A stretch of 14,563 bases of DNA from a bacterium (lineage in GTDB: Bacteria > UBA8248), in contig JAQBZT010000036.1 in assembly GCA_027622355.1 (NCBI GenBank), forward strand, positions 1 to 14,563, given 5' to 3'. This document shows, in pieces, positions 14,039 to 14,563 of this stretch. Positions within the stretch are counted from its first letter, which is position 1, and every line of letters starts with the position of its first letter. The position numbers were made by a program, and so were the translations under genes. The notes beneath the pieces were generated by a model that was not told the DNA's origin, did no database searches, and saw only the letters and a program-made list of their open reading frames with translations.

Positions 14039-14563
14039 ATGGTCACCCTGACGGCGCGGCCCGGCAACGTGGAAATCGATCTGGCCCGTACGGCCCTCAT
14101 CGTGGTGGACATGCAGAACGCATACGTTTCGAAAGGGGGGATGCTCGATCTCGCCGGGATGGATGTTTCGGGCGCACAGCCCGTGATCGAGGCCCACCGG
14201 CGCATCCTCCCCGGCGTCCGGGCGGCGGGGGTGAAGGTGATCTACCTCCAGTTCGGCTACAAGGCGGACCTCTCCGATGCGGGCGGGCCAAAGTCGCCGA
14301 ACTACAATCGCCACATGGCCCTGCGGATGCTCCGCGAAAACCCTGACTACGGCGATCAGCTCATCATCGAAAACACCTGGGGTTGGGAGATCGTGGACGA
14401 ACTGAAGCCCGAGCGGGGGGACATCGTCGTGCCCAAGCCCCGCTTCAGCGGCTTCACGAGCACGCCGCTGGAGAGCATTCTCCGCTCGGCGGACATCCAG
14501 TACCTCATCTTCACCGGGGTGGCGACGAACATCTGCGTGGAGAGTACGGCGCGGGACGCCTAC
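14039..14563 (+). CDS. RutB-like isochorismatase-family cysteine hydrolase (partial, runs off right edge)
   Basis: There are 175 visible residues from ATG 14039, preceded by the strong Shine-Dalgarno AAAGGAGG 4 nt upstream. The fold is that of cysteine hydrolases: LIVVDMQNAYV (Asp24), VVPKPRFSGFTST (Lys133) and FTGVATNICVESTARDAY (Cys166). Positions and context match the Asp-Lys-Cys triad of RutB, the ureidoacrylate/peroxyureidoacrylate amidohydrolase of uracil degradation. MLDLAGMDVSGAQPVI and GGPKSPNYNRHMALRMLRENP also follow RutB closely. No other rut gene is seen in the window, so a related amide substrate (ureido acid, carbamate or similar) is equally possible. It is divergent from the UGSC operon, with which it shares the intergenic region. 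Confidence 0.88.
   Translation, partial: MVTLTARPGNVEIDLARTALIVVDMQNAYVSKGGMLDLAGMDVSGAQPVIEAHRRILPGVRAAGVKVIYLQFGYKADLSDAGGPKSPNYNRHMALRMLRENPDYGDQLIIENTWGWEIVDELKPERGDIVVPKPRFSGFTSTPLESILRSADIQYLIFTGVATNICVESTARDAY

Noticed and set aside
1..14563. tRNA, rRNA, CRISPR, insertion sequence or phage attachment sites
   Set aside because: None was recognised by eye; no repeat spacer pattern, cloverleaf or transposase motif was seen.

Overview
The window is GC-rich DNA with dense, mostly head-to-tail or tightly convergent genes, GTG and TTG starts alongside ATG, and clear Shine-Dalgarno sites. It encodes RimO, a lipobox lipoprotein and several catabolic-type enzymes. This fits an uncultured Gram-negative bacterium; a Tectomicrobia-, Desulfobacterota- or SAR324-like lineage is only a guess. 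The most telling trait is selenocysteine (Sec) use: three genes each carry one in-frame TGA, inside or next to a family redox motif, followed by a short hairpin of near-identical geometry. An ordinary gene caller would split each of them into two ORFs.

Layout. (1) Positions 1-2162: a partial minus-strand membrane protein resembling part of haem-copper oxidase subunit I, a small plus-strand membrane protein, a gene-poor stretch (883-1271) and a metallo-beta-lactamase-fold hydrolase. (2) 2173-2853: an AT-rich minus-strand gene with an RNxxxH motif of HEPN ribonucleases, probably acquired horizontally. (3) 7177 down to 2901, minus strand: lipoprotein, radical SAM protein, rimO, isoprenylcysteine-type methyltransferase and an AhpD/carboxymuconolactone-decarboxylase-like selenoprotein (CPFU motif), with short gaps or overlaps typical of an operon. 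(4) 7454-9229, plus strand: a maleylpyruvate-isomerase/DinB-like thiol-dependent enzyme followed by a stand-alone GrdB/PrdB-like selenoprotein (UxxCxxxG motif). (5) 10225-9233, minus: a fumarylacetoacetate-hydrolase family enzyme. (6) 10836-10507, minus: a small exported or membrane-anchored protein. (7) 13881 down to 11001, minus: a conserved 365-residue protein of unknown function, a UGSC-family selenoprotein and a class III CoA-transferase. (8) From 14039, plus, divergent from unit 7 and running off the edge: a RutB-like cysteine hydrolase with a complete catalytic triad.

Taken together, the neighbourhood suggests thiol/selenol redox chemistry linked to breakdown of small organic or amide compounds. 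What the three selenoproteins reduce or cleave cannot be read from the sequence. The Sec machinery (selA, selB, selC, selD) is not in the window and must lie elsewhere if the Sec reading is right. No tRNA, rRNA, CRISPR array or insertion sequence was recognised.
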